Origin: Kiloniellaceae bacterium
GTDB lineage: Bacteria > Pseudomonadota > Alphaproteobacteria > Kiloniellales > Kiloniellaceae
Direction: 5' to 3'
NCBI GenBank assembly: GCA_021776195.1
Contig: JAJFGK010000090.1
Location: 11,131-75,130, forward strand
Length of the DNA: 64,000 nt
Part shown: positions 29,552 to 37,705 of the stretch, one piece after another
How the letters are laid out: every line of letters begins with the position of its first letter
Numbering within the stretch: position 1 is the stretch's first letter
Translations under genes and position numbers: made by a program
The notes under the pieces: generated by a model
What the model was told of the DNA's origin: nothing
Databases searched by the model: none
The model's input: the letters and a program-made list of their open reading frames with translations, nothing else

Positions 29552-30682
29552 CTACCGGTCGCAGGCCTCGACGATCATCTCCTGGAAGCGGCGCACCGGG
29601 GTTTCCCAATGCGGCGAGAGGACGCCGCCTTCATCGGCGACCGGCGAGCGGCGGCCCTGCTGCAGGCGCTCGCAGATCCAATGGTCCTCCTTGTGGACCC
29701 CGGTCCAGAGGGTCTTGATGGCCTCGACCTCCGAAGCGGGTATCTGGTCGGCGCGGCTGTGGTAGAGCATGCGGCGCTGGCGGGTCACGCCGGGCGCCAC
29801 CGGCTGGTTCAGATAGACCCCCATCTGATCCGGAAAGTACCAACCCAGGACGAAGCTGGGAAAGAGCGTCAGGTAGCGCGAGGAAACATCCAGCGTGTCG
29901 GCCTGCTGTTCCTCCGCCTTAGCCTGCTGGCTCTCGGCCACGTCGACCGCGCTGCCCAGGCAGGGGCCCTCGACGATGGTGTAGTGGTCGAGCAGGGGCT
30001 GGTTGGTCGTGGAGGAATGCAGGAACTGGACGTGGTAGGGCTCCATGAAGTTTTCCATCAGGAACTTCCAGTTGGTCGGCACCTCGCCGAACTCGATGGA
30101 CCCGATGGGTTTGATCGCGGCCAGGTCGAGGCCAGCGAAGCGGTCGATCAGCGGTTTGGCGTAGATCTCGAAATCCTCTGCCTCGCCGCTCACGTTGACG
30201 AAGACCCAGTCGCTCCAGGTGACGCTGCGCACCGGCCGCAGACCGAAGTCCTCGCGCGGGAAGTCCGGCGGGAAATGGGTCTCGGGCCCGCCGAAGTGGG
30301 GCGCCGAGCGCAGTGCGCCGTCGAGCCCGTAAACCCAGGCGTGATAGGGGCAGCGGATCACCGGGCCGACGTTGCCCGGTTCGTCCAGCAGCTTGGCGCA
30401 GCGGTGCCGGCAGACATTGTGGAAGGCCTGGATCGCGCCGGACTTGCCGCGGATCAGGAACAGCGGCAGGCCGGCGACCTCGACCGGCTGGACGTCGCCC
30501 GGATTCGGCAACTCGTGGGCGAAGCCGGTGAAGACCCAGCCGTCGCGAAACAGGGTCTCGAATTCCAAGTCGAGAAAAGCCTGGTCCGTATAGGCCCGCG
30601 ACGGCAGGCCGGCATGGAGCGGTCCCTGACCCTTGAAGGCGCTCAGCCCGCCGGCGCCGAGGATTGTATCGAGACGGCCCAT
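29552..30682 (-). CDS. Rieske oxygenase alpha subunit, probable quaternary-ammonium type
   Basis: A 376-residue aromatic-ring-hydroxylase-type oxygenase. The Rieske cluster is bound by CRH and CPYHAW, 17 residues apart. The mononuclear iron site is in NWKFLMENFMEPYHVQFLH, with His residues five apart. The bridging residue three positions before the first His is Glu instead of the common Asp. That substitution is known from carnitine monooxygenase CntA and is shared by glycine-betaine and stachydrine enzymes, which fits N-dealkylation of a quaternary amine and the methylamine dehydrogenase at the window start. No reductase gene is adjacent. A decayed relative of its 3' end lies 3 kb away. Confidence 0.85.
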   Translation of the reverse strand: MGRLDTILGAGGLSAFKGQGPLHAGLPSRAYTDQAFLDLEFETLFRDGWVFTGFAHELPNPGDVQPVEVAGLPLFLIRGKSGAIQAFHNVCRHRCAKLLDEPGNVGPVIRCPYHAWVYGLDGALRSAPHFGGPETHFPPDFPREDFGLRPVRSVTWSDWVFVNVSGEAEDFEIYAKPLIDRFAGLDLAAIKPIGSIEFGEVPTNWKFLMENFMEPYHVQFLHSSTTNQPLLDHYTIVEGPCLGSAVDVAESQQAKAEEQQADTLDVSSRYLTLFPSFVLGWYFPDQMGVYLNQPVAPGVTRQRRMLYHSRADQIPASEVEAIKTLWTGVHKEDHWICERLQQGRRSPVADEGGVLSPHWETPVRRFQEMIVEACDR

Positions 30683-30889
30683 GGTGGCTCAGCCCTCCTC
30701 CTCCGAAAGTCGACCGGGTCGGCAGACCCGGGTCAGCAGACACAGATCCCGACTTTCGATCCGCGAAGGAGCGGGTGTCAATGCGTTATCGTCATCGGTG
30801 CGGATTCCGAGGCCCGTGCCCTGTTGTGCAGCCCAAGGCATCATCCCGGATCTCCGGGATCTCGGGCCGCCGCCTTGCACCATGCCGCG

Positions 30890-30975
30890 CCAGATCCCGG
30901 ATCGCGGACTTTTCCTCCCAAATCGAAGAGGCTTTAGCCTCGGAGATTTGGAGAAAAGTCGCGTCCGGGATGACG
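30890..30975. repeat. Long imperfect palindrome (dispersed-repeat-like)
   Basis: The centre is a clean stem-loop, GAGGC-TTTA-GCCTC, flanked by CCAAATC/GATTTGG. Further out GACTTTTCCTCC faces GGAGAAAAGTC with one bulge, and ATCCCGGA faces TCCGGGAT. In total about 85 bases can fold into one long hairpin. Confidence 0.7.
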
Positions 30976-31098
30976 ATCCCATAGATGATCGCGTCACCCC
31001 GGACGGAACCCGGCCCGGCGGCCGGGGGCCGAGCCGGGGTCTCTGGCCGTGGTCTCGGGCCGGGGCTTTTCCCCGACGAGATCCCGGCTCAAGGCAGC

Positions 31099-31116
31099 GT
31101 CGTGTCCCTACACGAC
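31099..31116 (-). terminator. Hairpin downstream of the phosphodiesterase gene
   Basis: GTCGTGT and ACACGAC form a perfect 7-bp stem with a CCCT loop (plus-strand reading), starting about ten bases past the stop codon at 31127. There is no T-tract, so termination is only suggested. Confidence 0.45.
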
Positions 31117-31126
31117 GGTGCGTGCC

Positions 31127-31885
31127 CTAGTCGGTGACGAGGCGGGCCTCGCTGACGAGGCCGGCGTCTTGGGTGAGACTGTGGAGCTGGTAGATCGGCC
31201 GCTCGCGGGCCTGGGTCTCGTCGATACCCTTTCGCACGTCGACCGCCACGCTGGCCATGGTGGTCGCCTGGGTTCCGGCCCAGGGCTGGTTCGTCGGGCA
31301 GTGAACGTGGCCGCAGAGCAGCCGCAGGGCTTGGGGATGCCTGCTGACGACACTGGCCAGGCCCTCGGCGTCCGCGGGCCGGCGGTAACCGCCGATGTAG
31401 TGGTCGTCGATATCGAAGGGCGGGTGGTGGATGTAGAGCAGCGTCGGCTTGTCCGGCGCCGCGCCGAGGGCACCGTCCAGCCAGGCCTGGCGCTCCTGGC
31501 AATAGACGCCCTTTCGCTCCCCCGCTTGCGTCGAATCGAGCGCGACCAGACGAAGCGGATGGGTTTCGACCGTGTAGTGGAGGAAGTCGCCCTTCCGGGG
31601 CAGGTAGCCATGGTCGCCGAAGGCACCGCGCAGGGCCTCGCGCTTGTCGCGGTTGCCGGGGATCACGTAAAGCGGCGCCTCCAGGGGGGCCAGAATCGCG
31701 CGCAGGTGCTCGTACTCCTCGGGCCGGCCGTACTGCACCATGTCACCGGTGTGGACCACCGCATCGGGCTGCTGGCGGTTGATGTCCTCGACACAGCGCC
31801 GCAGGTTGTCGGCCCGGCGCGGGGCCTCGGCCTGGTCCGACGAGGACGCCAGGATGTGCGTGTCGCTGATCTGCGCGATTTTCAT
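31127..31885 (-). CDS. Metallophosphoesterase, CpdA-like cyclic-nucleotide phosphodiesterase family
   Basis: A 252-residue calcineurin-like phosphoesterase. The dimetal motifs appear in order: ISDTHI, HTGDMVQYG, PGNRDK, a HH pair in YIHHPP, and CGHVHCP. Within the superfamily this pattern and length match class III cAMP phosphodiesterases and related enzymes. Start ATG 31885 gives MKIAQISDTH, the usual N-terminus; the frame is open 38 codons further upstream without support. It is cytoplasmic. A phosphodiester other than cyclic AMP is possible. Confidence 0.88.
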   Translation of the reverse strand: MKIAQISDTHILASSSDQAEAPRRADNLRRCVEDINRQQPDAVVHTGDMVQYGRPEEYEHLRAILAPLEAPLYVIPGNRDKREALRGAFGDHGYLPRKGDFLHYTVETHPLRLVALDSTQAGERKGVYCQERQAWLDGALGAAPDKPTLLYIHHPPFDIDDHYIGGYRRPADAEGLASVVSRHPQALRLLCGHVHCPTNQPWAGTQATTMASVAVDVRKGIDETQARERPIYQLHSLTQDAGLVSEARLVTD

Positions 31886-32035
31886 CGGACTGTGAGCCCC
31901 CCGGTGGCGCCCCACGGCGGAGCGGTTGGATTGTATGGCCCGACCGCGATTCTGTCCAACAGCCTGGCGCTCTTTCTGCGTCCCGCACCCTGGGTTCATC
32001 GCGGCAACCGATTCGACACCTAGGACCCAGGCCGG

Positions 32036-32647
32036 TTAACTTGAAGCCCCCTGCGGGTGGTAGCGGAAATGTCCGGTGATCGGAAAATCGAACAGCATGT
32101 CTTCGAGCCGGGGCCCGCGTCCGATGTTGTGCACGATGAGGGGCCGCTTGCCATCGGCAGAGCGTTGCCCGGTGACGATCCCGATATGCGGCCGGCTGCC
32201 GCCCACCAGCCAGGTGACCAGATCGCCCGGCCGATAGGCTGACGGATCGCGATCCACCGGCAAGCGCGCGCCTTTGCGGGTCAAGAAAGCCGCCAGATTG
32301 GGCACCCGGCGATGGTCGATGTTGCGGTCGGGCCGCGTCAGGCCCCAGAAGGCCGGATAGGCAGCGAAGTGATCGGCCATATCCTCATGCACCAATCTTT
32401 GCAGATCGATGCCCAGGGCGCGGTAGGCGCGGATCACCACATCGCTGCAGACACCCCGGTCCGGCGCCACATCCCCGAGCGGATAGGCAATGGTCCTGTA
32501 GGCGCCGTCATAGACCACCCGGTGCGCCGTGCGCGCCAGGGCCGCGGCTTCGAGCCGCGCGGAGAAGGGCGCCGGCGCGTCGGCGACAGCGTCGGTCAGA
32601 CCGATCAGGACAATCAGAAAAGAGAGCAACGCACGCATGCCGGCCAT
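32036..32647 (-). CDS. DUF1287 family secreted protein
   Basis: About 203 residues with an N-terminal hydrophobic signal (RALLSFLIVLIGLTDAVADA) pointing to export. The body has the DUF1287 features: a Cys in RGVCSDVVIRAYRALGID, and a later His in RPHIGIVTG with a nearby HNIG. These resemble the Cys/His arrangement of NlpC/P60-type peptidases or amidases acting on the cell wall. Start is 32647 or 32638; GGAGG lies just ahead. It is 21 bases from the start of sat, in the same direction, so it could be a distal member of the apr-sat transcript, though a functional link to sulfur oxidation is not evident. Confidence 0.8.
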   Translation of the reverse strand: MAGMRALLSFLIVLIGLTDAVADAPAPFSARLEAAALARTAHRVVYDGAYRTIAYPLGDVAPDRGVCSDVVIRAYRALGIDLQRLVHEDMADHFAAYPAFWGLTRPDRNIDHRRVPNLAAFLTRKGARLPVDRDPSAYRPGDLVTWLVGGSRPHIGIVTGQRSADGKRPLIVHNIGRGPRLEDMLFDFPITGHFRYHPQGASS

Positions 32648-32689
32648 CCCGCCTCCAGAATGCGGCAAAGTGATGGCGTTCTTCCGGTC

Positions 32690-33868
32690 TTAGCTGCCTT
32701 CCAGCCCGTCGTAGTAGGCCTGCAGCACGGCGAGGACCTCCGGCCGGCTGAATTCCAGGGGCACCTCTTCGTGCTTGGCGAACATCTCGCGCAGCCGGGT
32801 TCCCGAGATGGCGAGCTGGCTCTCCTTGCCGTGCGGACAGGTGCGGCCGGTGGCCATGCCATCGCACTTGAAGCAGTAGAAGGTGATGTCGATCTTCAGC
32901 GCCTGGGTCTCCAGGCCGCCGGCCGGAATCTCGTCGAAAATCCTGTGCGCGTCGAAGGGGCCGTAGTAGTCGCCGACGCCGGCATGGTCGCGCCCCACCA
33001 CCAGATGGGAACAGCCGAAATTCTGCCGGAAGAGGGCATGCAGCAGGGCTTCGCGCGGGCCGGCATAGCGCATTTCGATGGGATAGCCGGCCTGAATGGC
33101 GGTGCCCGGCACGAAGTAGTTCTCGACCAGGGCATCGATCGCCCGCACCCGCACGTCGGCTGGAATGTCGCCGGGCTTCAGGGCGCCCAGGACCTGGTGG
33201 ATCAGGAGGCCATCGCAGATCTCGACGGCGATCTTGGCCAGGTACTCATGGCTGCGATGCATGGGGTTGCGGGTCTGGAAGGCCGCCACCTTGGACCAGC
33301 CCAGGGCCTCGAAGCGGGCGCGGGTTTCGGCCGGCCGCAGGTAGAGATCCGGGTAGGTCTGCGGGTAGACGCCCTCGCTCAGGGCCCGCACCGGTCCGGC
33401 CAGATTGACCGCGCCCTGGCTCATCACCTTGGCGACGCCGGGGTGCTTGCCGTCCGTGGTCCGATAGACCTCGGAACACTCCAACTGCCGGTCGATCGCG
33501 TATTTTTCCTCGACCGTCATCAGGGCCATGATCTCGCGCGTCCCCTCGTCGACCAGGGCGATCTCCTCGCCGGCGCCGATGCCGTCGGCCAGGTCCTGAC
33601 CGCAGGAAAGCGTGATCGGGATCGGCCAGAACAGGCCGTTCGCCATTTTCATCCCGGTGCAGACGCCGCGCCAGTCGTCCTGCCCCATGAAACCGTCGAG
33701 CGGCGTATAGGCGCCCATGGCCAGCATCACCAGATCGGAACTCTCGCGGCTGGTCATGGGCACGGCCTTCAGGCCCGGCGCCCGCTTCAGGTCCGATGCC
33801 GCCTGCGCTGGGTCGACCAGCAGGGGCCGGAGCGGCCCGCCACCGTGCGGCAGAACCAGTTTGGACAT
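32690..33868 (-). CDS. sat: Sulfate adenylyltransferase (ATP sulfurylase, dissimilatory type)
   Basis: A 392-residue homo-oligomeric enzyme that interconverts APS plus pyrophosphate with sulfate plus ATP; in sulfur oxidisers it runs toward ATP. The active-site motif [13 protein letters not shown] and the GRDHAGVGD motif are intact. A four-Cys cluster (YCFKCDG and RTCPHG) near the C-terminus is the zinc site seen in this bacterial lineage. Start ATG 33868 has AAGGGAG eight bases upstream. It is the last enzyme gene of aprM-aprB-aprA-sat and supplies substrate-level ATP from APS made by AprBA. Confidence 0.95.
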   Translation of the reverse strand: MSKLVLPHGGGPLRPLLVDPAQAASDLKRAPGLKAVPMTSRESSDLVMLAMGAYTPLDGFMGQDDWRGVCTGMKMANGLFWPIPITLSCGQDLADGIGAGEEIALVDEGTREIMALMTVEEKYAIDRQLECSEVYRTTDGKHPGVAKVMSQGAVNLAGPVRALSEGVYPQTYPDLYLRPAETRARFEALGWSKVAAFQTRNPMHRSHEYLAKIAVEICDGLLIHQVLGALKPGDIPADVRVRAIDALVENYFVPGTAIQAGYPIEMRYAGPREALLHALFRQNFGCSHLVVGRDHAGVGDYYGPFDAHRIFDEIPAGGLETQALKIDITFYCFKCDGMATGRTCPHGKESQLAISGTRLREMFAKHEEVPLEFSRPEVLAVLQAYYDGLEGS

Positions 33869-33960
33869 CGCACGCGCTCCCTTTGACTATGAACATCCAT
33901 CCCGATGAGACCCGACCGGCGGGCCGCAGCCGACCAGGGCCGTTTCGGGGAATTCCGGCC

Positions 33961-33989
33961 AATCGACGATGTGCCTAATCGACGATGTG
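33961..33989. repeat. 16-bp-period duplication at the 3' end of aprA
   Basis: AATCGACGATGTG occurs at 33961-33973 and again at 33977-33989, period 16. The second copy encodes the C-terminal residues of AprA (HIVD) and part of the stop; the first is an untranslated duplicate just beyond it. Confidence 0.85.
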
Positions 33990-35819
33990 ATAAACGGGAG
34001 CCTTCTCCATTTCCCACTTGCCCGATTCCCGGTCGTACTGGGACAGGGTGAAGCAATGCCAGTCGGTGTCGTCCAGCTTGGGATGGTCGGCCCGGTAGTA
34101 GTAGCCCGGCCAGCGGGTTTCCTGCCGGAACATGGTGTGATGGGTCACGCACTCCGATGCCAGGGCCCGGTGTTGCAGCTCCCAGGCCCGCTGGAGCTGG
34201 TGCAGGTCCTCGGCGCCGAGATGATTCAGGTCTTCCTTCAACATGCCCAGCAGCTCCAGGCCGCGGGTCAGCAAGGGCTCGTTGGTGGTGTAGTGGGAGC
34301 TGATGCCGCCGACATACTCGTCCATGATCTTCTCGAGACGCTGAAGGCCGTTGATCGGCAGCAGGTAGCTCGGCGACACGGTGCCGGCGGTAATTTCGTT
34401 GCGGCCGATGGCGTAGTTCTCCAAGGGCTGGAAGACGACCTTCTCGAGGTTTTCGTACTCCTCTTCGCTGACCTGGGGCTGGTTCGTGCCCAGGTCGTCC
34501 ACGTACTTGACCGCCGCCTTGCCGGCGATCCGGCCTTCGGTGAAGGAGCCCGACGAGAACTTGTGAGCCGTGCCGCCGATGGTGTCGCCGGCACCGAACA
34601 GGCCATCGACGGTCATCATCCGGTTATAGCCCCACTGGTACTCGTCGGGGGCGTAGTCCTCCGGTCCGCTGGCCCAGGCGCCCGAGCAGGTGGCGTGGGA
34701 GCCCATGACGTAGGGCTCGGAGGTGGTCAGCTCGGGGTTGGTGTGCTTGGGGTCGATGTTCTGCGAGGCCCAGACCACCGCCTGGCCGATCGTCATGCCG
34801 AGAAAGTTCTCCCAGCCGACGGTCTCCTTGTGCGGGTCCTGAAAGGCCTCCTTGGTCACCATGCGGATCGGGCCTCGGCCGGCCTTGACCTCCTCCAGGA
34901 TGGCGTGATTGCGCAGGCAGGTCGGCACCGGGTGCCGGTCGATGTAGTCCCCGACCAGCTCCTTGGTGTTTTCGTACCAGTTGGATTCGTACTCGTTGCC
35001 GTAGGCATTCTCGGTGTAGGTCTTGAGGTGCAGGAAGTAGGCGCCGACCGGACCATAGCCGTCCTTGAAGCGGGTCAGGACGATGCGGTTTTCCATCTGC
35101 GTCATCTTGGCGCCGAGTTGGATCGGCAGCGCATAGGCCGAGGCGCTGCTCCAGGGGGCGTACCAGGTCCGCCCCATGCCTTCGCCCACCGCGCGGGGCT
35201 TGAAGATGTGCGACGCGCCGCCGGCGCCGATGATGACGGCCTTGGCGCGGAACACATAGTAATCGCCGGTCCGGACATTGAAACCGACCGCTCCGGCGAC
35301 CCGGTTGGGCTTGGTCTTGTCGGTCAGCAGGTGGGTGATCATGACCCGGTTGTAGACCTCGGTGGCGGCCTTGCGGGCGGCCTCGGCGACGATCGGCTTG
35401 TAGCTTTCGCCGTGGATCATGATCTGCCACTTGCCCTCGCGCAGGTAGCGCCCGGTCTCCGGGTCCTTCATGATCGGCAGGCCCCACTCCTCGAACTTGT
35501 GCACCGTGGAGTCGACGTGCCGGGCGATGTCGTAGCCGAGGTCCTCGCGCACCAGACCCATGAGGTCATTGCGGGCATAGCGGACGTGGTCTTCGGGCTG
35601 GTTCTCGTTCCACTGCATGCCCATGTAGCAGTTGATCGCATAGAGGCCCTGGGCGACGGCGCCGCTGCGCTCGATGTTGGCCTTCTCGACGACGACGACT
35701 TTCTTGTCGCGGCCCCAGTAGCGGGATTCGTAGGTCGCCCCGCAGCCGGCCATGCCGCCGCCGACGACCAGGATGTCCGAATCCACGAAAACCGTTTTTC
35801 GGCGTGTGAAGAAACCCAC
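33975..35819 (-). CDS. aprA: Adenylylsulfate (APS) reductase alpha subunit
   Basis: A 614-residue FAD-containing catalytic subunit. The dinucleotide-binding start is DILVVGGGMAGCGATYE, and the protein is typical of AprA throughout (for example IERSGAVAQGLYAIN). In this setting it oxidises sulfite plus AMP to APS. Start is GTG 35819, overlapping the TAG of aprB by one base with AGGGAG seven bases upstream. The frame remains open upstream inside aprB but is not coding there. The operon also contains aprM and sat, and no qmoABC genes are present, the pattern of the aprM-type sulfur oxidisers rather than sulfate reducers. Confidence 0.96.
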   Translation of the reverse strand: MGFFTRRKTVFVDSDILVVGGGMAGCGATYESRYWGRDKKVVVVEKANIERSGAVAQGLYAINCYMGMQWNENQPEDHVRYARNDLMGLVREDLGYDIARHVDSTVHKFEEWGLPIMKDPETGRYLREGKWQIMIHGESYKPIVAEAARKAATEVYNRVMITHLLTDKTKPNRVAGAVGFNVRTGDYYVFRAKAVIIGAGGASHIFKPRAVGEGMGRTWYAPWSSASAYALPIQLGAKMTQMENRIVLTRFKDGYGPVGAYFLHLKTYTENAYGNEYESNWYENTKELVGDYIDRHPVPTCLRNHAILEEVKAGRGPIRMVTKEAFQDPHKETVGWENFLGMTIGQAVVWASQNIDPKHTNPELTTSEPYVMGSHATCSGAWASGPEDYAPDEYQWGYNRMMTVDGLFGAGDTIGGTAHKFSSGSFTEGRIAGKAAVKYVDDLGTNQPQVSEEEYENLEKVVFQPLENYAIGRNEITAGTVSPSYLLPINGLQRLEKIMDEYVGGISSHYTTNEPLLTRGLELLGMLKEDLNHLGAEDLHQLQRAWELQHRALASECVTHHTMFRQETRWPGYYYRADHPKLDDTDWHCFTLSQYDRESGKWEMEKAPVYHIVD

Positions 35820-36280
35820 TAGACCACTCCCTGCTTGAGCTGCTCCGGCGTCAAGGCGGGCAGTTTTTCGATGTTGAGCGCATCGGGTTCGTGGGCGAGT
35901 TCCTGGGACTCGATCGCCTCCGCGCTGGGCGCCGCGTACTCGGCCGGCCCCTTGATCGATCCCCAGGGCGTGGTCCGGATCGGCGAGACGAAATTCTTTT
36001 CGCGGCCGTCGCGGAACTTGATCTTCCAGGAGACGGTGCCCTTTTCCTCTTCCCGGAGCACCCGGACGCTGTGGCCCATGGGCGCGAAGTCGGCATAGCC
36101 GCGACAGTCGATCGCGTTCTGCGGGCAGGCCTTCACACAGGAGTAGCATTCCCAGCACATGTTGGGCTCGATGTTGTAGGCCCGGCGGGTCGTCTTATCG
36201 ATGTGCATGATGTCGGAGGGGCAGATATCGACGCAATGGCCGCAGCCATCGCAACGGGTCATGTAAACAAATGTCGGCAT
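35819..36280 (-). CDS. aprB: Adenylylsulfate (APS) reductase beta subunit
   Basis: A 153-residue ferredoxin-like subunit with two 4Fe-4S sites: CDGCGHCVDICP and CWECYSCVKACP, followed by the C-terminal tail that wraps AprA in the known heterodimer. It relays electrons between the flavin of AprA and the membrane partner. The stop overlaps the aprA start, ensuring equal synthesis. AGGAG lies 12 bases before the start. Confidence 0.97.
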   Translation of the reverse strand: MPTFVYMTRCDGCGHCVDICPSDIMHIDKTTRRAYNIEPNMCWECYSCVKACPQNAIDCRGYADFAPMGHSVRVLREEEKGTVSWKIKFRDGREKNFVSPIRTTPWGSIKGPAEYAAPSAEAIESQELAHEPDALNIEKLPALTPEQLKQGVV

Positions 36281-36322
36281 GAGATTCGTTATCTCCTGTA
36301 TCGAAGACCAATAAGAAGCGGG

Positions 36323-37108
36323 CTAGTAGTGACCGGGCTGACGGCGGGCGCTGCCGAACAGCTCGGGCTTGTCGGCCGGCGCCGGCAGGTTGCTGCGCGA
36401 CCCGTCCGCTTCTGCCACCCGTTTCTGGAAAGCCGCCGCGGGCTTGAAGAACATATGGGCGAACTTGGACCAGGGTACCGATCCGAAGAGCACCGTCGTG
36501 GCGATCAGGTAAGCCCCGAGGAACAGGATCGCGCCGGCGCTGTCCGAGGCCTGCAGGACGGCCCAGATCAGGCCGAAGGTGGTGCTTGCCAGAAGCGACA
36601 AGACGAAGAGGTCGGCGCGCACGATGCGGAAGGGCGAATGGCCCTCGGCGGCGACGTCGACCCGGATGAAGAACCAGAACCAGTAGCCGCCGACGCAAAC
36701 CGCCAGGGCCCCGAAATACCACAGGATCGGCAGGATGGCCGGCGTGGGCGTGGCCGGCGTCGGATAGCCGAAGACCATGATGGCGGTGGCGATGACGTAG
36801 GCCAGGAAACCGTACATGGTCAACAGGTGGGCGATCCGGCGCCGCGCGTTGCAGAACTCGGCCGAGGTCAGGACCTCGACGGCAGCGGTCTGGACCGCGA
36901 GCGACACCATTTTACCGCCACCGACCGACTTTGTGCCCTTGCCCCGGGCCTTGCGCCAGTTGTTGAAGAAGTAGGTGGCGCTCTGCTTGTGAAGAATGTC
37001 GAACAGCGTGCCGCCGACCACCAGCAGGATCATGACGACGACGTAGGTCTGCATGACGCCGGGCGATATGGAGGCCGAAAGCTCGGCAAAGGGATTGCTG
37101 TTGACCAT
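36323..37108 (-). CDS. aprM: AprM-type membrane protein, electron acceptor partner of AprBA
   Basis: A 261-residue inner-membrane protein with about five membrane helices, beginning at residues 20-38, 90-112, 122-146, 160-182 and 188-208. Its position immediately upstream of aprBA-sat, 42 bases from aprB, is the aprMBA-sat arrangement of sulfur-oxidising bacteria such as Allochromatium, where AprM is thought to pass electrons from AprBA to the quinone pool. The soluble C-terminal tail is short. Identity as AprM rests on context and topology more than on diagnostic residues. Confidence 0.82.
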   Translation of the reverse strand: MVNSNPFAELSASISPGVMQTYVVVMILLVVGGTLFDILHKQSATYFFNNWRKARGKGTKSVGGGKMVSLAVQTAAVEVLTSAEFCNARRRIAHLLTMYGFLAYVIATAIMVFGYPTPATPTPAILPILWYFGALAVCVGGYWFWFFIRVDVAAEGHSPFRIVRADLFVLSLLASTTFGLIWAVLQASDSAGAILFLGAYLIATTVLFGSVPWSKFAHMFFKPAAAFQKRVAEADGSRSNLPAPADKPELFGSARRQPGHY

Positions 37109-37705
37109 CTAATTATCCCATTGTTAGCCGGTTGGGTTCAACGCGAGGCTCGAGAGTTTGCCGGGGACGATTCCAGTCCTTAATGAAGCCGATTACAGGC
37201 GTGGGACCGGAGTTCATTGGATCCATCGGACAGGTCTATTCGCCTGCCAGGCGCCCACGCGCCCTGCGACCGTCGCACCTGTCGGGATCCGCGCAATTCG
37301 GCATCGATGCCCCCTGTGTTCGCCCTCGTGTTCTTTTCTCGGTCCCGATTCTATCGTCCGGGACTCGGTCTGTTGCTGGGTAACGTGCCCAATTTGGTCA
37401 GGGCGATCAACGACTAAAGTGGCCGAGCTCTCGTGCCGGGCCCGCCGCTCGCCGGCAAAGCCAAGGGCGGGAGCATCGGATCCAGGCGTCTGATCCGCAC
37501 AATACCGGGCTTCCGGGATCTGCCTTGGCGGGCTGTGCCAATTCCAACAATTCAAGGGGGCCAGGGCGCTTCGTCATTTGCATAGACCCTGGTTGGCTGT
37601 GTAAACACATGCGAAATCAGTCTGTCATTCCGACCTGAGGGGCGCGGCCAAGCCATGGCCGGCCGCTTTGGCCTTTCGCTGCCTCTTACAGCTGTTGGTG
37701 AAGTC
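37109..37705. promoter_or_regulatory. Divergent control region of the apr-sat and soe operons
   Basis: About 600 bases lie between two diverging sulfite-oxidation operons. No supported gene is present; short open frames show no family resemblance. Both promoters must be here. TTGCAT near 37577 followed 18 bases later by TAAACA is a weak promoter candidate for soeABC. No clear operator palindrome was found. Confidence 0.5.

Larger units (their letters stand above)
30683..31126. other. Repeat-rich intergenic region after the Rieske start
   Basis: About 445 bases without a supported gene, packed with inverted repeats. Near the Rieske start there is a two-level hairpin, with outer GAAAGTCG (30705-30712) pairing to 30750-30757 and inner CCGGGTC (30714) pairing to 30725-30731. 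A larger palindromic element follows at about 30890-30975. The CATCCCGGA-rich sequence looks like a dispersed alphaproteobacterial repeat. Confidence 0.55.
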
